This document shows, piece by piece, positions 8,588-16,168 of a stretch of 51,809 nt of DNA (its first letter is position 1; each line of letters starts with the position of its first letter). Origin of the DNA: an uncultured Clostridium sp. (GTDB taxonomy: Bacteria; Bacillota; Clostridia; Lachnospirales; Lachnospiraceae). A program made the translations under genes and the position numbers. The notes under the pieces were generated by a model. That model saw only the letters and a list, made by a program, of their open reading frames with translations, was not told where the DNA came from and searched no databases. Location of the stretch: positions 1-51,809 of the forward strand of contig CANRZB010000024.1 of the NCBI GenBank assembly GCA_947644195.1, written 5' to 3'.

Positions 8588-9379
8588 TTACCAACCCATT
8601 TCGTTTAACCACTGATCTACTATGCGCTCCCGTTCCCTTTGTAACGGCGTTTTTTCCATCTGTTCCCCATCCTCCTGCTGGCATTTTCCCAAAGAGAGTT
8701 CTCCCTCTATATTTCCATCCACAATATACAGAATCCTGCTGCATTTTGCCGCCACTTTCATATCATGGGTCACTAACAGGATCGTTGTTCCCTCTGCATT
8801 ACACCGATTTAATTCCTGCATTACTTCCTCGGAACTCCTTCGGTTTAACGCCCCCGTCGGCTCATCGGCAAATAATACTTTGGGATGATTCATCAGGCTG
8901 CGGCAAATACATGCTCGCTGCAACTGTCCCCCGGATACCTCCATAATATCACGCTCTGCAATCTCACTGATCCCCAGCTTCCGCATCAGCGCCCTGCCAT
9001 ATTCGTCAATCTCCTGTCTGGTACGGTCCCTTTTCCGGGACTGGTATGCCGGCAAAATAATATTATCAATGATCGACAGATTTTTCAACAGATGCATCTG
9101 CTGAAAAATAAATCCCATATCCAACAACCTGGTTTCTGCCAATTTCTTTTCACTGAGACCGGTAATTTTCTGATCGCCCAGCATGACCTCCCCGGCGGTA
9201 GGACGGTCCATCCCGGATACACAATATAATAACGTTGATTTGCCGGACCCGGATGGCCCCATCACAGCTACCATCTCTCCCTGCTCCACTGTGAAATTTA
9301 CATTCCGCAACACATTGTTCTGTCTCTTATTTGTTACATAAGTTTTACATAAATCTTTTACCTGTAATGCTAATTCCAT
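8588..9379 (-). CDS. ABC transporter ATP-binding protein (MacB/LolD type)
   Basis: This 263-residue ATPase has Walker [12 protein letters not shown], signature SGGQLQRACICRS, Walker B FADEPTGAL and a switch His in VTHDMK. About 30 residues past the usual end form a charged tail (KTPLQRERERI...). ATG 9379 is chosen because GGAG sits in front of it and the ABC fold starts right after; a 30-residue upstream extension is not needed. It pairs with the large FtsX-type permease encoded 79 bases upstream, and the pair is of the kind that exports or detoxifies peptides rather than importing nutrients. Confidence 0.93.
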   Translation of the reverse strand: MELALQVKDLCKTYVTNKRQNNVLRNVNFTVEQGEMVAVMGPSGSGKSTLLYCVSGMDRPTAGEVMLGDQKITGLSEKKLAETRLLDMGFIFQQMHLLKNLSIIDNIILPAYQSRKRDRTRQEIDEYGRALMRKLGISEIAERDIMEVSGGQLQRACICRSLMNHPKVLFADEPTGALNRRSSEEVMQELNRCNAEGTTILLVTHDMKVAAKCSRILYIVDGNIEGELSLGKCQQEDGEQMEKTPLQRERERIVDQWLNEMGW

Positions 9380-9458
9380 TCTCGTCACTCTCCTATCTAT
9401 GATATTTACCTTTACCTGCATCTGGTGGCAGTACCATTCAAACAAAACTATAAATTGT

Positions 9459-11852
9459 TTATTCCTCATCTAAAATGGCAACTGCGGCTGTTTTTCTGAT
9501 TTTCAGCATGGTAATCATACAGGCCAATACGGTTACCACAAAGATTGCAACAGGATAGATCAGATATATCTCCAGAGGACGAATGACAAATTCGATCCGA
9601 CTAGCGCCCATCATCTGAAATACCTGACCGGAAGTAATCTGGGAAAATGGTGTGGCCGTCAACATTCCTATAAAAATTCCTGCCAATAATACCATCATGA
9701 TTCGTTTCGTCTGCCAGCGGATGACCGAAGCATTGGAAAATCCAAGAAGCTTCAGCAGTCCCACTTCCGTCCTCTCCCGGATCAGAAACATTTTCTGCAT
9801 CAATACCACCACAAGAACATTGATGATCATAACAATCAACAAGATCAGTATTTTCAATCCTTCTAACTTATTAGAAATACCACCGACCATTGACTGGATA
9901 AAATCAATCACAGAATAGACATTGGCATCTGGAAAGATCTTTTCCACTTTGGAAAGTAACGCCTGGTATTCCTCCGCATCCGGTCTCTCCTCCAGGATGA
10001 CCTGTGCCCCAAAGCTTCCACCTGCATAAGAATAATCAATCTCTGCCTTCTCTGGAAAACGAATTCCTTCCCCAAAATTATTCATAGACTGATACAGCGC
10101 AGTAATCACAAAAGGTTTTTCTTCCTCTCCCGTATGGATATAGACGGTATCGCCAATCCCTACCTGGAGTTTCTCCGCAATCACATGGGTAATCGCTACT
10201 TCATCCTCATATTCTGGCGGTGTTCCCTCATCATAAAAATACTCCTCCATCTTCGTCCCCAGTCCCTGTAGGGAAAAGGAAATACAGGAACGATCTTCAT
10301 GGCGGATTTTAAGACGGAATAATCCTTCCATGACCACCCGGGAAACTGCAATTCCCTCCTCCTGCAGCCTGGTCTTTATTTCATCCAGATATTCATAGTA
10401 GTTCTGCCTGTTACCGGAAGCAAGTAACTCTGTCCCTCTCCCGTCGTCAATCAAAAACAAGTCAGAATCCACTACCCCCATCCATTTACTAAGCTGCTCG
10501 GAGCCTAACGTGTTAATCGTATTGACTGGCATGATCACGAGCCATACCCCAACAATCGATGTTACCAGCAAAACCATATATTTCCGCAGTTCGCTGATTA
10601 CATCATTCCCCGCCAGAAAAGTAGTGGTTCTCCAATGGGAACCAACGAGACGGAGAAATCCTTTTCGTTTGAAGCGCTCTCCATTGTTCCCACTACGTAT
10701 CGCATCCATCGGCGTCAGCTTTTTAATTTTTCCGGTACTGAGATAACCACATAACACAACAACCAACACAACAACCAAGCTAATCAGGAACATCTTTTCC
10801 AATCCCTGTCTGCCTGATGGTATGACGATGGACTGCATGACCTGTGCCAATAACATCCTGCTAAAAGGAATACTAAAGAGAAATCCTAACGCAGCCCCCG
10901 TGACAGCAATCAGGAAATATTTTGCGAGATAAAGTTTCCGAATATCTGTGTTCCGAAGCCCGATTGCTTTCATAATCCCAATCTCTTGGTAATCCTCACC
11001 TACTGTAAAAATAATCATAAAGCGAAGCATGACAACAGAGATTACAACCAAGCACAAACTGACAACCAACAGTACCGCAGCAATTACCATATCCATCACA
11101 TATGTCTTTTTGATCAGGGACCGATCCCCGGAAAAGGCTGCTACCAATCCCTCATCCGTAAATTCCTGCTGAAACATTTCGAGATCATCCAGATGGACCG
11201 AATAAATTTTTCCCCCGAAAAAATCTGCCTGCTCTACCATTTCCTGATAATCCTCATCACAAACCAAATTTCGTTGGTTTCCCATCATATCAGACCCCAG
11301 AAAGGCATCTTTACAATAACCCACAACCGTAAATTTCTTGCGATAACCATTTCCATCCTGAATCTCAATCTGGTCGCCAGACTCCAGGTCATTCTCTTCC
11401 ATTACCTTTCTGGAGAGATAAACCGTCCCTGCTTTCATCCCGGTAATCTCCCGGTTTTTCTCATCAAAAAATTTCTGCTGATGAATCTGGAAACTACTGA
11501 TCATCAGACTGGCACCAGGTTTGAAATTCTTACCCGAATCATTTTTAATGTTATCATTCGCCAGATATAAATTCTCATCGACCGTATAATTCTTCACATT
11601 CTTCTGGCGATCCAAAAAATGAACGATATTTTGTTCACTCTGCGATGTTCCCCCTCCATCGTCATACATCGTCACAATCAAAAAATCCTGAATTCCCGAT
11701 ACTTTCATAAAATAATCTGTGCCATTCACCACAACCGACAGATTATTCAAGCTGGTAGCAATAAACGTTGTCGCAAGTAAGATAAATAGCAACAGAATCA
11801 GATTCATGGACCTTTTTCGTCTCAGATCTTTTTTCAGTATTCTGATATACAT
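9459..11852 (-). CDS. FtsX-family ABC transporter permease (797 aa)
   Basis: This is a long permease with an N-terminal membrane helix (about residues 15-37), a large extracytoplasmic MacB-like domain, and a first FtsX core (AAVLLVVSLCLVV, EIGIMKAIGLRN). A second half starts with a further helix, a second outside domain, and a second FtsX core (LLIVMIINVLVVV, EVGLLKLLGFSN). The duplicated FtsX layout matches BceB- or YvcR-like permeases of antimicrobial-peptide resistance and lipoprotein-release systems. It is the first gene of its operon, with GGAGG before ATG 11852 and a conspicuous inverted repeat in the leader. Substrate unknown. Confidence 0.9.
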   Translation of the reverse strand: MYIRILKKDLRRKRSMNLILLLFILLATTFIATSLNNLSVVVNGTDYFMKVSGIQDFLIVTMYDDGGGTSQSEQNIVHFLDRQKNVKNYTVDENLYLANDNIKNDSGKNFKPGASLMISSFQIHQQKFFDEKNREITGMKAGTVYLSRKVMEENDLESGDQIEIQDGNGYRKKFTVVGYCKDAFLGSDMMGNQRNLVCDEDYQEMVEQADFFGGKIYSVHLDDLEMFQQEFTDEGLVAAFSGDRSLIKKTYVMDMVIAAVLLVVSLCLVVISVVMLRFMIIFTVGEDYQEIGIMKAIGLRNTDIRKLYLAKYFLIAVTGAALGFLFSIPFSRMLLAQVMQSIVIPSGRQGLEKMFLISLVVVLVVVLCGYLSTGKIKKLTPMDAIRSGNNGERFKRKGFLRLVGSHWRTTTFLAGNDVISELRKYMVLLVTSIVGVWLVIMPVNTINTLGSEQLSKWMGVVDSDLFLIDDGRGTELLASGNRQNYYEYLDEIKTRLQEEGIAVSRVVMEGLFRLKIRHEDRSCISFSLQGLGTKMEEYFYDEGTPPEYEDEVAITHVIAEKLQVGIGDTVYIHTGEEEKPFVITALYQSMNNFGEGIRFPEKAEIDYSYAGGSFGAQVILEERPDAEEYQALLSKVEKIFPDANVYSVIDFIQSMVGGISNKLEGLKILILLIVMIINVLVVVLMQKMFLIRERTEVGLLKLLGFSNASVIRWQTKRIMMVLLAGIFIGMLTATPFSQITSGQVFQMMGASRIEFVIRPLEIYLIYPVAIFVVTVLACMITMLKIRKTAAVAILDEE

Positions 11853-11878
11853 ACCTCTGCCTCCTTTTCCATGTTGAC

Positions 11879-11919
11879 GGTATTGTAACTGCAGTGACTG
11901 TGACCGCAGTTACAATACC
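11879..11919 (-). promoter_or_regulatory. 14-bp perfect inverted repeat in the leader of the ABC/two-component operon
   Basis: GGTATTGTAACTGC (11879-11892) is exactly complementary to GCAGTTACAATACC (11906-11919), with a 13-base loop. It lies between the probable -10 (11940-11945) and the permease ribosome binding site, and has no T-run on the minus strand. It can form an mRNA hairpin or act as a DNA operator. Confidence 0.6.
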
Positions 11920-11939
11920 ATCTTCAAAATTCTGCTGCT

Positions 11940-11973
11940 ATTGTATCGTGGAAATTATTAAAGAATCCTTAAA
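11940..11973 (-). promoter_or_regulatory. Probable regulator-dependent promoter of the ABC/two-component operon
   Basis: On the minus strand a TACAAT -10 (11940-11945) is preceded by TTTAAGGATTCTTTAA (11958-11973). That element has two TTTAA boxes spaced 11 bases apart and covers the -35 position, where no good -35 hexamer is present. This fits activation by the OmpR-type regulator at 7918-8580. Confidence 0.4.
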
Positions 11974-12058
11974 TGAAATGGAGAGTAGAAAATAATTCCA
12001 TAAATATGCAAATAGTTTAGGAAGCAGTAAAAATCAACACTACAAATGCCACCCGATT

Positions 12059-12898
12059 TTATCCCGCATAAATAACATCTTTAAAATAATACTCTTGTCG
12101 GTCGTATCTGCTACCACTCTTCATCCAACCTTTTCTTCCATCCGGCAGGACGAACTTGATATATGCTTTTTTATTTTTCAGACAAATTGCTGTCGCCTGA
12201 ACTTTCTGCCCTTTTTTCAGAACCAGCGCCTGTTCTGTCCCACCCGGTTTTTTGCGCAGTGTAATCTTTCGATTCGCTGTAAGATTTTTCTTTCTTGTTG
12301 CATAAGTATTCCCTTCCAATTTCCATTTCCCGTCTGAATAACGAAAGACAGCAGTCCAATACATACCTCCTGTTGCACAGAACTGGTTCGAATATTTTAC
12401 TTGAATTTTATCTTTCTTCAATTTTATTTTTTCAATATAAATATGAAGAATACTTTTATGGCGATCCATCGGTGTAAGGATATCACAGACTTTTTTTAGC
12501 TTTCCGTCCCGGTATTGATAAAAGGCACATTCATTAATATCATTGTTAGCCCCCAACTCGTCCGTGATACAGAGATAACTCTTACGGCTATCGATCCGGT
12601 ACAGATTTACCGTCAAATATTCCGTATAATTCTTAGGATTGGAACGGAACGCTGTCTTTCCATTAATCGTAATGACCCACGGCCCCTCTGTATAACCATC
12701 CGGATTCACAGGTTTTTCGCTGTGTACCCGAATGACATCCTTTTTTCCATCTCCTGTCACATCATATGATTTCACATCCGTTTGCAGCTTAATCGGGACA
12801 GATTTTACCTCTGCTGCTTCTGCTTGCCGAACAGTAAAACCTGCCGCAATCAGACAAAATAATGCCATAAGACCTTTCCAGTACCATGTTTTTTTCAT
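12059..12898 (-). CDS. Secreted protein with C-terminal SH3-like domain
   Basis: This 279-residue protein has a clear signal peptide (KK, hydrophobic core at about 8-22, cleavage near AEA-AE at 29). The middle starts with YDVTGDGKKDVIRV, an FG-GAP/calcium-loop-like DxTGDGxxD motif found in extracellular beta domains. The C-terminal 70 residues look like a bacterial SH3 domain (ITLRKKPGG...LKKGQKVQATAI...GRKGWMKSG), often a cell-wall-binding module. No catalytic motif is seen. It is a single-gene unit with its own promoter at 12942-12970. Function unknown; cell-surface or secreted location is likely. Confidence 0.75.
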   Translation of the reverse strand: MKKTWYWKGLMALFCLIAAGFTVRQAEAAEVKSVPIKLQTDVKSYDVTGDGKKDVIRVHSEKPVNPDGYTEGPWVITINGKTAFRSNPKNYTEYLTVNLYRIDSRKSYLCITDELGANNDINECAFYQYRDGKLKKVCDILTPMDRHKSILHIYIEKIKLKKDKIQVKYSNQFCATGGMYWTAVFRYSDGKWKLEGNTYATRKKNLTANRKITLRKKPGGTEQALVLKKGQKVQATAICLKNKKAYIKFVLPDGRKGWMKSGSRYDRQEYYFKDVIYAG

Positions 12899-12941
12899 AC
12901 AATTTCCTCCTTATTATAATTTTAGTAACATTTATAAATAT

Positions 12942-12970
12942 AGCATAATATTTATTGTCAGAAAAGTCAA
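12942..12970 (-). promoter_or_regulatory. Sigma-70 promoter of the secreted SH3-like gene
   Basis: Minus strand TTGACT (12965-12970), a 17-base spacer, and TATGCT (12942-12947), about 45 bases upstream of the ATG at 12898, which has AAGGAGG in front. Confidence 0.6.
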
Positions 12971-13063
12971 GTATATGGCAACCATATTTTTCTTCGTATT
13001 GTTTTTTATATGACAGGAATAGTACCGTATGAATTACTTTCCTATCTAGGAATTTCCTATTCG

Positions 13064-13124
13064 ATAAAAAATAGCCGTTCCCTGTAACGATAGGTTACCT
13101 ATCTAATCACAGGAAACGGCTATT
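13064..13124 (-). terminator. Intrinsic terminator of the PTS operon
   Basis: AATAGCCGTTCCCTGT (13070-13085) pairs with ACAGGAAACGGCTATT (13109-13124), and the minus transcript continues into a U-run. The loop contains a second small palindrome (GATAGGTTACCTATC, 13089-13103). It lies 58 bases after the ptsI stop. Confidence 0.9.
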
Positions 13125-13181
13125 CACTGGCAATACTACTTCCCACCAGGAAGCAGCCTGTCGATTGGTTATTCTTTTCGA

Positions 13182-14801
13182 TTACTGACTCAGGTCGCAG
13201 TCCCGGATTGCTGCCCGAACTGCCAAGATCCGTGACGGACTTACCGATAATTCATCCACTCCCATGCGCAGAAAAGTCTCTGTCAAGGCAGTATCGGCAC
13301 CCAATTCTCCACAGATTCCTACCCAGGCACCACCCTTATGCCCATTCTCAACAGTCATCTGAATCGCACGTAAAACTGCCGGATGATGCGCATCATAGAA
13401 CGAATCTAACCTTGGATTCTGTCGGTCAATCGCCAGGGTATATTGTGTCAAATCGTTCGTTCCAATGGAGAAAAAGTCTACTTCTTCCGCCAATTCTTCC
13501 GTCATCCATACAGCGGCAGGCGTCTCAATCATCACACCCAATTCCACGTCTCCATATTCAATTTCCTGCGCATCCAGTTCCTGTTTCACTTCCTCTACCA
13601 TGCCTTTGATCCGTTTCACCTCATCAACGGAAATGATCATTGGAAACATAATGGCAAGGTTGCCGTAATAACTGGCACGATAAAGAGCACGGAGCTGCGT
13701 CTTAAAGATATCTGGCTGCTCCAGGCAGATCCGGATCGCCCGGTATCCCATGGCCGGATTATCTTCCTGTGCCAGGTTAAAATAATCCACCTGCTTGTCG
13801 GCACCAATGTCCAGTGTCCGAATAATTACCTTTTTCCCTGCCATCGTCTGTGCAACCGAACGATAGGCATTAAACTGATCCTCCTCCGATGGAAAGGTAT
13901 CGGACTCGAGATACAGGAACTCGGAGCGGAATAATCCAATGCCTCCGGCATCATTCTGCAGTACAGACGGTACATCCCCCACTCCGCCGATATTAGCGTA
14001 GAGTTTGATTTCCTTTCCGTCTTTTGTTATGTTCGGCTTGCCTTTCAGCTCCTGTAACAGACGGGCTTTCTCCTGTTCTTCTTCCTGTTTTTTCTTATAC
14101 TTTGCAATGGTCTCCTCATCGGGATTGACATACAAAATCCCCTCAAAACCATCCACAATACCAAACTGTCCGTCAATTTCCTCACTGTAATCCACACCGA
14201 TCAGTGCCGGAATATTCATTGTCCTGGCAAGAATGGCAGTATGGGAATTGGTGGAACCAAAACGGGTCACAAAGGATAGCAGCAACGATTTATCCAACTG
14301 AACGGTCTCAGAAGGCGCCAGATCTTCCGCTACCAGAATCACCGGTTCCGTACTGTCTATTTCTGTATCGCCCACTCCCTGCAGGACAGAGATCACACGG
14401 TTACTGATATCTTTTACATCAGCGGCCCTGGCCTTCATATAATCATCATCCATCGCAGCAAACATTTCCGAAAAATTGTCTCCCGTCATCGCCACTGCAT
14501 ACTCCGCATTGACACTTTCATGCTGGATCATATTGATGACAGACTCCTGGTAGTCCAAATCGTCTAACATCATCTGATGCACTTCAAAAATCGCTGCACT
14601 GGACTCTCCCACTTCTTTCAGCGCTTTGTCATACAAACCTGCCAACTGCGTCTTAGATTTTTCCGTAGCCTCTTTATATCGTGTAATCTCGGCATCCGTG
14701 TCAGAAATCTTCATCCTCTTAACGACTTGGTCATTTTTCTTATAGATGGAGAGGCGTCCCATTGCCACCCCTCCAAACACAGATTTTCCTTCCATCTTCA
14801 T
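13182..14801 (-). CDS. ptsI: PTS enzyme I (phosphoenolpyruvate-protein phosphotransferase)
   Basis: This 539-residue enzyme I takes phosphate from PEP onto His187 (in STNSHTAILAR) and passes it to HPr. The N-terminal helical HPr-binding domain, the phosphohistidine domain and the C-terminal PEP-binding barrel are all present. The barrel carries GGIGLFRSEFLY, IRTLDIGADK, MIETPAA and SIGTNDLTQY. It starts 3 bases after ptsH and ends the operon at a strong terminator. The loop before the active His reads GSTNSH rather than the common GGxTSH. Whether this is the cell's only enzyme I cannot be told from the window; its place at the end of a sugar-specific operon suggests it may be dedicated to it. 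Confidence 0.96.
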   Translation of the reverse strand: MKMEGKSVFGGVAMGRLSIYKKNDQVVKRMKISDTDAEITRYKEATEKSKTQLAGLYDKALKEVGESSAAIFEVHQMMLDDLDYQESVINMIQHESVNAEYAVAMTGDNFSEMFAAMDDDYMKARAADVKDISNRVISVLQGVGDTEIDSTEPVILVAEDLAPSETVQLDKSLLLSFVTRFGSTNSHTAILARTMNIPALIGVDYSEEIDGQFGIVDGFEGILYVNPDEETIAKYKKKQEEEQEKARLLQELKGKPNITKDGKEIKLYANIGGVGDVPSVLQNDAGGIGLFRSEFLYLESDTFPSEEDQFNAYRSVAQTMAGKKVIIRTLDIGADKQVDYFNLAQEDNPAMGYRAIRICLEQPDIFKTQLRALYRASYYGNLAIMFPMIISVDEVKRIKGMVEEVKQELDAQEIEYGDVELGVMIETPAAVWMTEELAEEVDFFSIGTNDLTQYTLAIDRQNPRLDSFYDAHHPAVLRAIQMTVENGHKGGAWVGICGELGADTALTETFLRMGVDELSVSPSRILAVRAAIRDCDLSQ

Positions 14802-14804
14802 AGC

Positions 14805-15062
14805 TTATAAATTCTCCTTAAAGAATGTCTCTAATTCAGCAGCTGCTTTGTCCTCATCCTCACCATCACATTTCACAGTAATCTCCATGCCGCACTTTAC
14901 GCCCAGGGACATAATCCCCATAATACGTCTTGCATCTACCTCTTTCCCATCCTTGGCAATCTTAACGCTGCAGGTATAGCCTCCCACCTGCTTTACCAAA
15001 ATCCCTGCCGGTCTGGCATGAATTCCTTCCGGATCTGTAATCGTGTAAGTAAACTCCTTCAT
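14805..15062 (-). CDS. ptsH: HPr-like phosphocarrier protein lacking regulatory Ser46
   Basis: This 85-residue HPr has the active-site His15 in GIHARPAG and the conserved GIMSLGV segment. The position that is Ser46 in Firmicute HPr, the target of HPr kinase, is Arg here: the codons around 14925-14927 read DARRIMG where B. subtilis has a Ser just before IMG. It should therefore carry phosphate from enzyme I to EIIA but not act as a CcpA co-regulator through Ser-P. It sits between 1-phosphofructokinase and enzyme I, with GGAGG before ATG 15062. Confidence 0.93.
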   Translation of the reverse strand: MKEFTYTITDPEGIHARPAGILVKQVGGYTCSVKIAKDGKEVDARRIMGIMSLGVKCGMEITVKCDGEDEDKAAAELETFFKENL

Positions 15063-15158
15063 AATAATACCTCCATTTCTACGCCTTTTGCATCAGTTGT
15101 AGATACAATGTCCACTCTGTTTTTCCTGATGGAAACCATGTATCCGGTTTTCAGTTGC

Positions 15159-16076
15159 TTACAAGTATTTCTTTCCAAACTGCCCTAACAGTCCCTGAAC
15201 CGCTTCTCTCGTCGCCATTCCGTCTGAAAAAGCAGATGCAGAACCAGTACAAACGCCCATATAAAAGGCCTGTTCATAATCGCCTGAGGCTAAATAACCT
15301 GCAATAAACCCGGCCACCATGGAATCTCCTGCCCCCACCGAGTTTTTTACTTTCCCCTGCGGCGCCTCTGACTGAACTACCGTGCCATCCTCTGCTAAAA
15401 GAACTGCACCTTCTCCCGCCATCGAGATCAAAACATTGCGTGCTCCCTCCTCCTGCAGTTTCCGTGCATACGGTATTACTTCATCCCTTGTATTTAATGG
15501 TACACCATAGATTTCACCCAATTCATGGTTATTTGGTTTAATCAAAAATGGATGAAATTCCAGAACATTTCTCAATAAATCTTTCGTTGCATCTACCACA
15601 ATCCGTAGATTCTTTCCGGCGAGATGGCTCATAATGTCACGGTATATCGTTGCCGGCATTACCGAAGGAATCGAACCTGCCAATACCAAAACATCCCCAT
15701 CCTGTAACCCGTCTAACTGCTTATATAGCTTTGAAATATCTGCATCACTGATCGCCGGACCCATCCCATTAATCTCAGATTCCTCCTGAGATCTGATCTT
15801 TACATTGATCCGGGATAATCCTGATCCAACTTCAATAAAATTCGAACTAATATGCTGTTCTTCCATTAATCTGACAATCTCCCGCCCGGTAAACCCGGCA
15901 GAAAATCCCAATGCAGTACTGTCATACCCCAGGTTATGCAGAACAAGAGACACATTGATTCCCTTTCCACCCGGATTCATGATCTCATGGTTCGTTCGGT
16001 TGACAGCCCCCAATTTTAAATGATCGACAGATACGATATAGTCAAGAGACGGATTAAATGTCACTGTATAAATCAT
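15159..16076 (-). CDS. fruK: 1-phosphofructokinase (PfkB family)
   Basis: This 305-residue PfkB-family kinase opens with MIYTVTFNPSLDY, the usual start of 1-phosphofructokinase and tagatose-6-phosphate kinase. It has NPGGKGINVS near the sugar site and the C-terminal signature GAGDSMVAGF with the catalytic Asp. 1-Phosphofructokinase turns fructose-1-phosphate into fructose-1,6-bisphosphate. ATG 16076 has GGGGGAG in front; an upstream extension to 16145 is not supported. It lies 92 bases after the EII gene and 96 before ptsH. Beside a mannitol-type EII its presence points to fructose-1-phosphate as pathway intermediate; tagatose-6-phosphate kinase is the main alternative. Confidence 0.88.
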   Translation of the reverse strand: MIYTVTFNPSLDYIVSVDHLKLGAVNRTNHEIMNPGGKGINVSLVLHNLGYDSTALGFSAGFTGREIVRLMEEQHISSNFIEVGSGLSRINVKIRSQEESEINGMGPAISDADISKLYKQLDGLQDGDVLVLAGSIPSVMPATIYRDIMSHLAGKNLRIVVDATKDLLRNVLEFHPFLIKPNNHELGEIYGVPLNTRDEVIPYARKLQEEGARNVLISMAGEGAVLLAEDGTVVQSEAPQGKVKNSVGAGDSMVAGFIAGYLASGDYEQAFYMGVCTGSASAFSDGMATREAVQGLLGQFGKKYL

Positions 16077-16168
16077 AAGACTCCCCCATTCATTGCTGTA
16101 AATCGATTCGGCTGTAGAAATGTCTCCCGGCTGTTGCGGTATCACCTCATTCCCACAGCCAAATCCGG

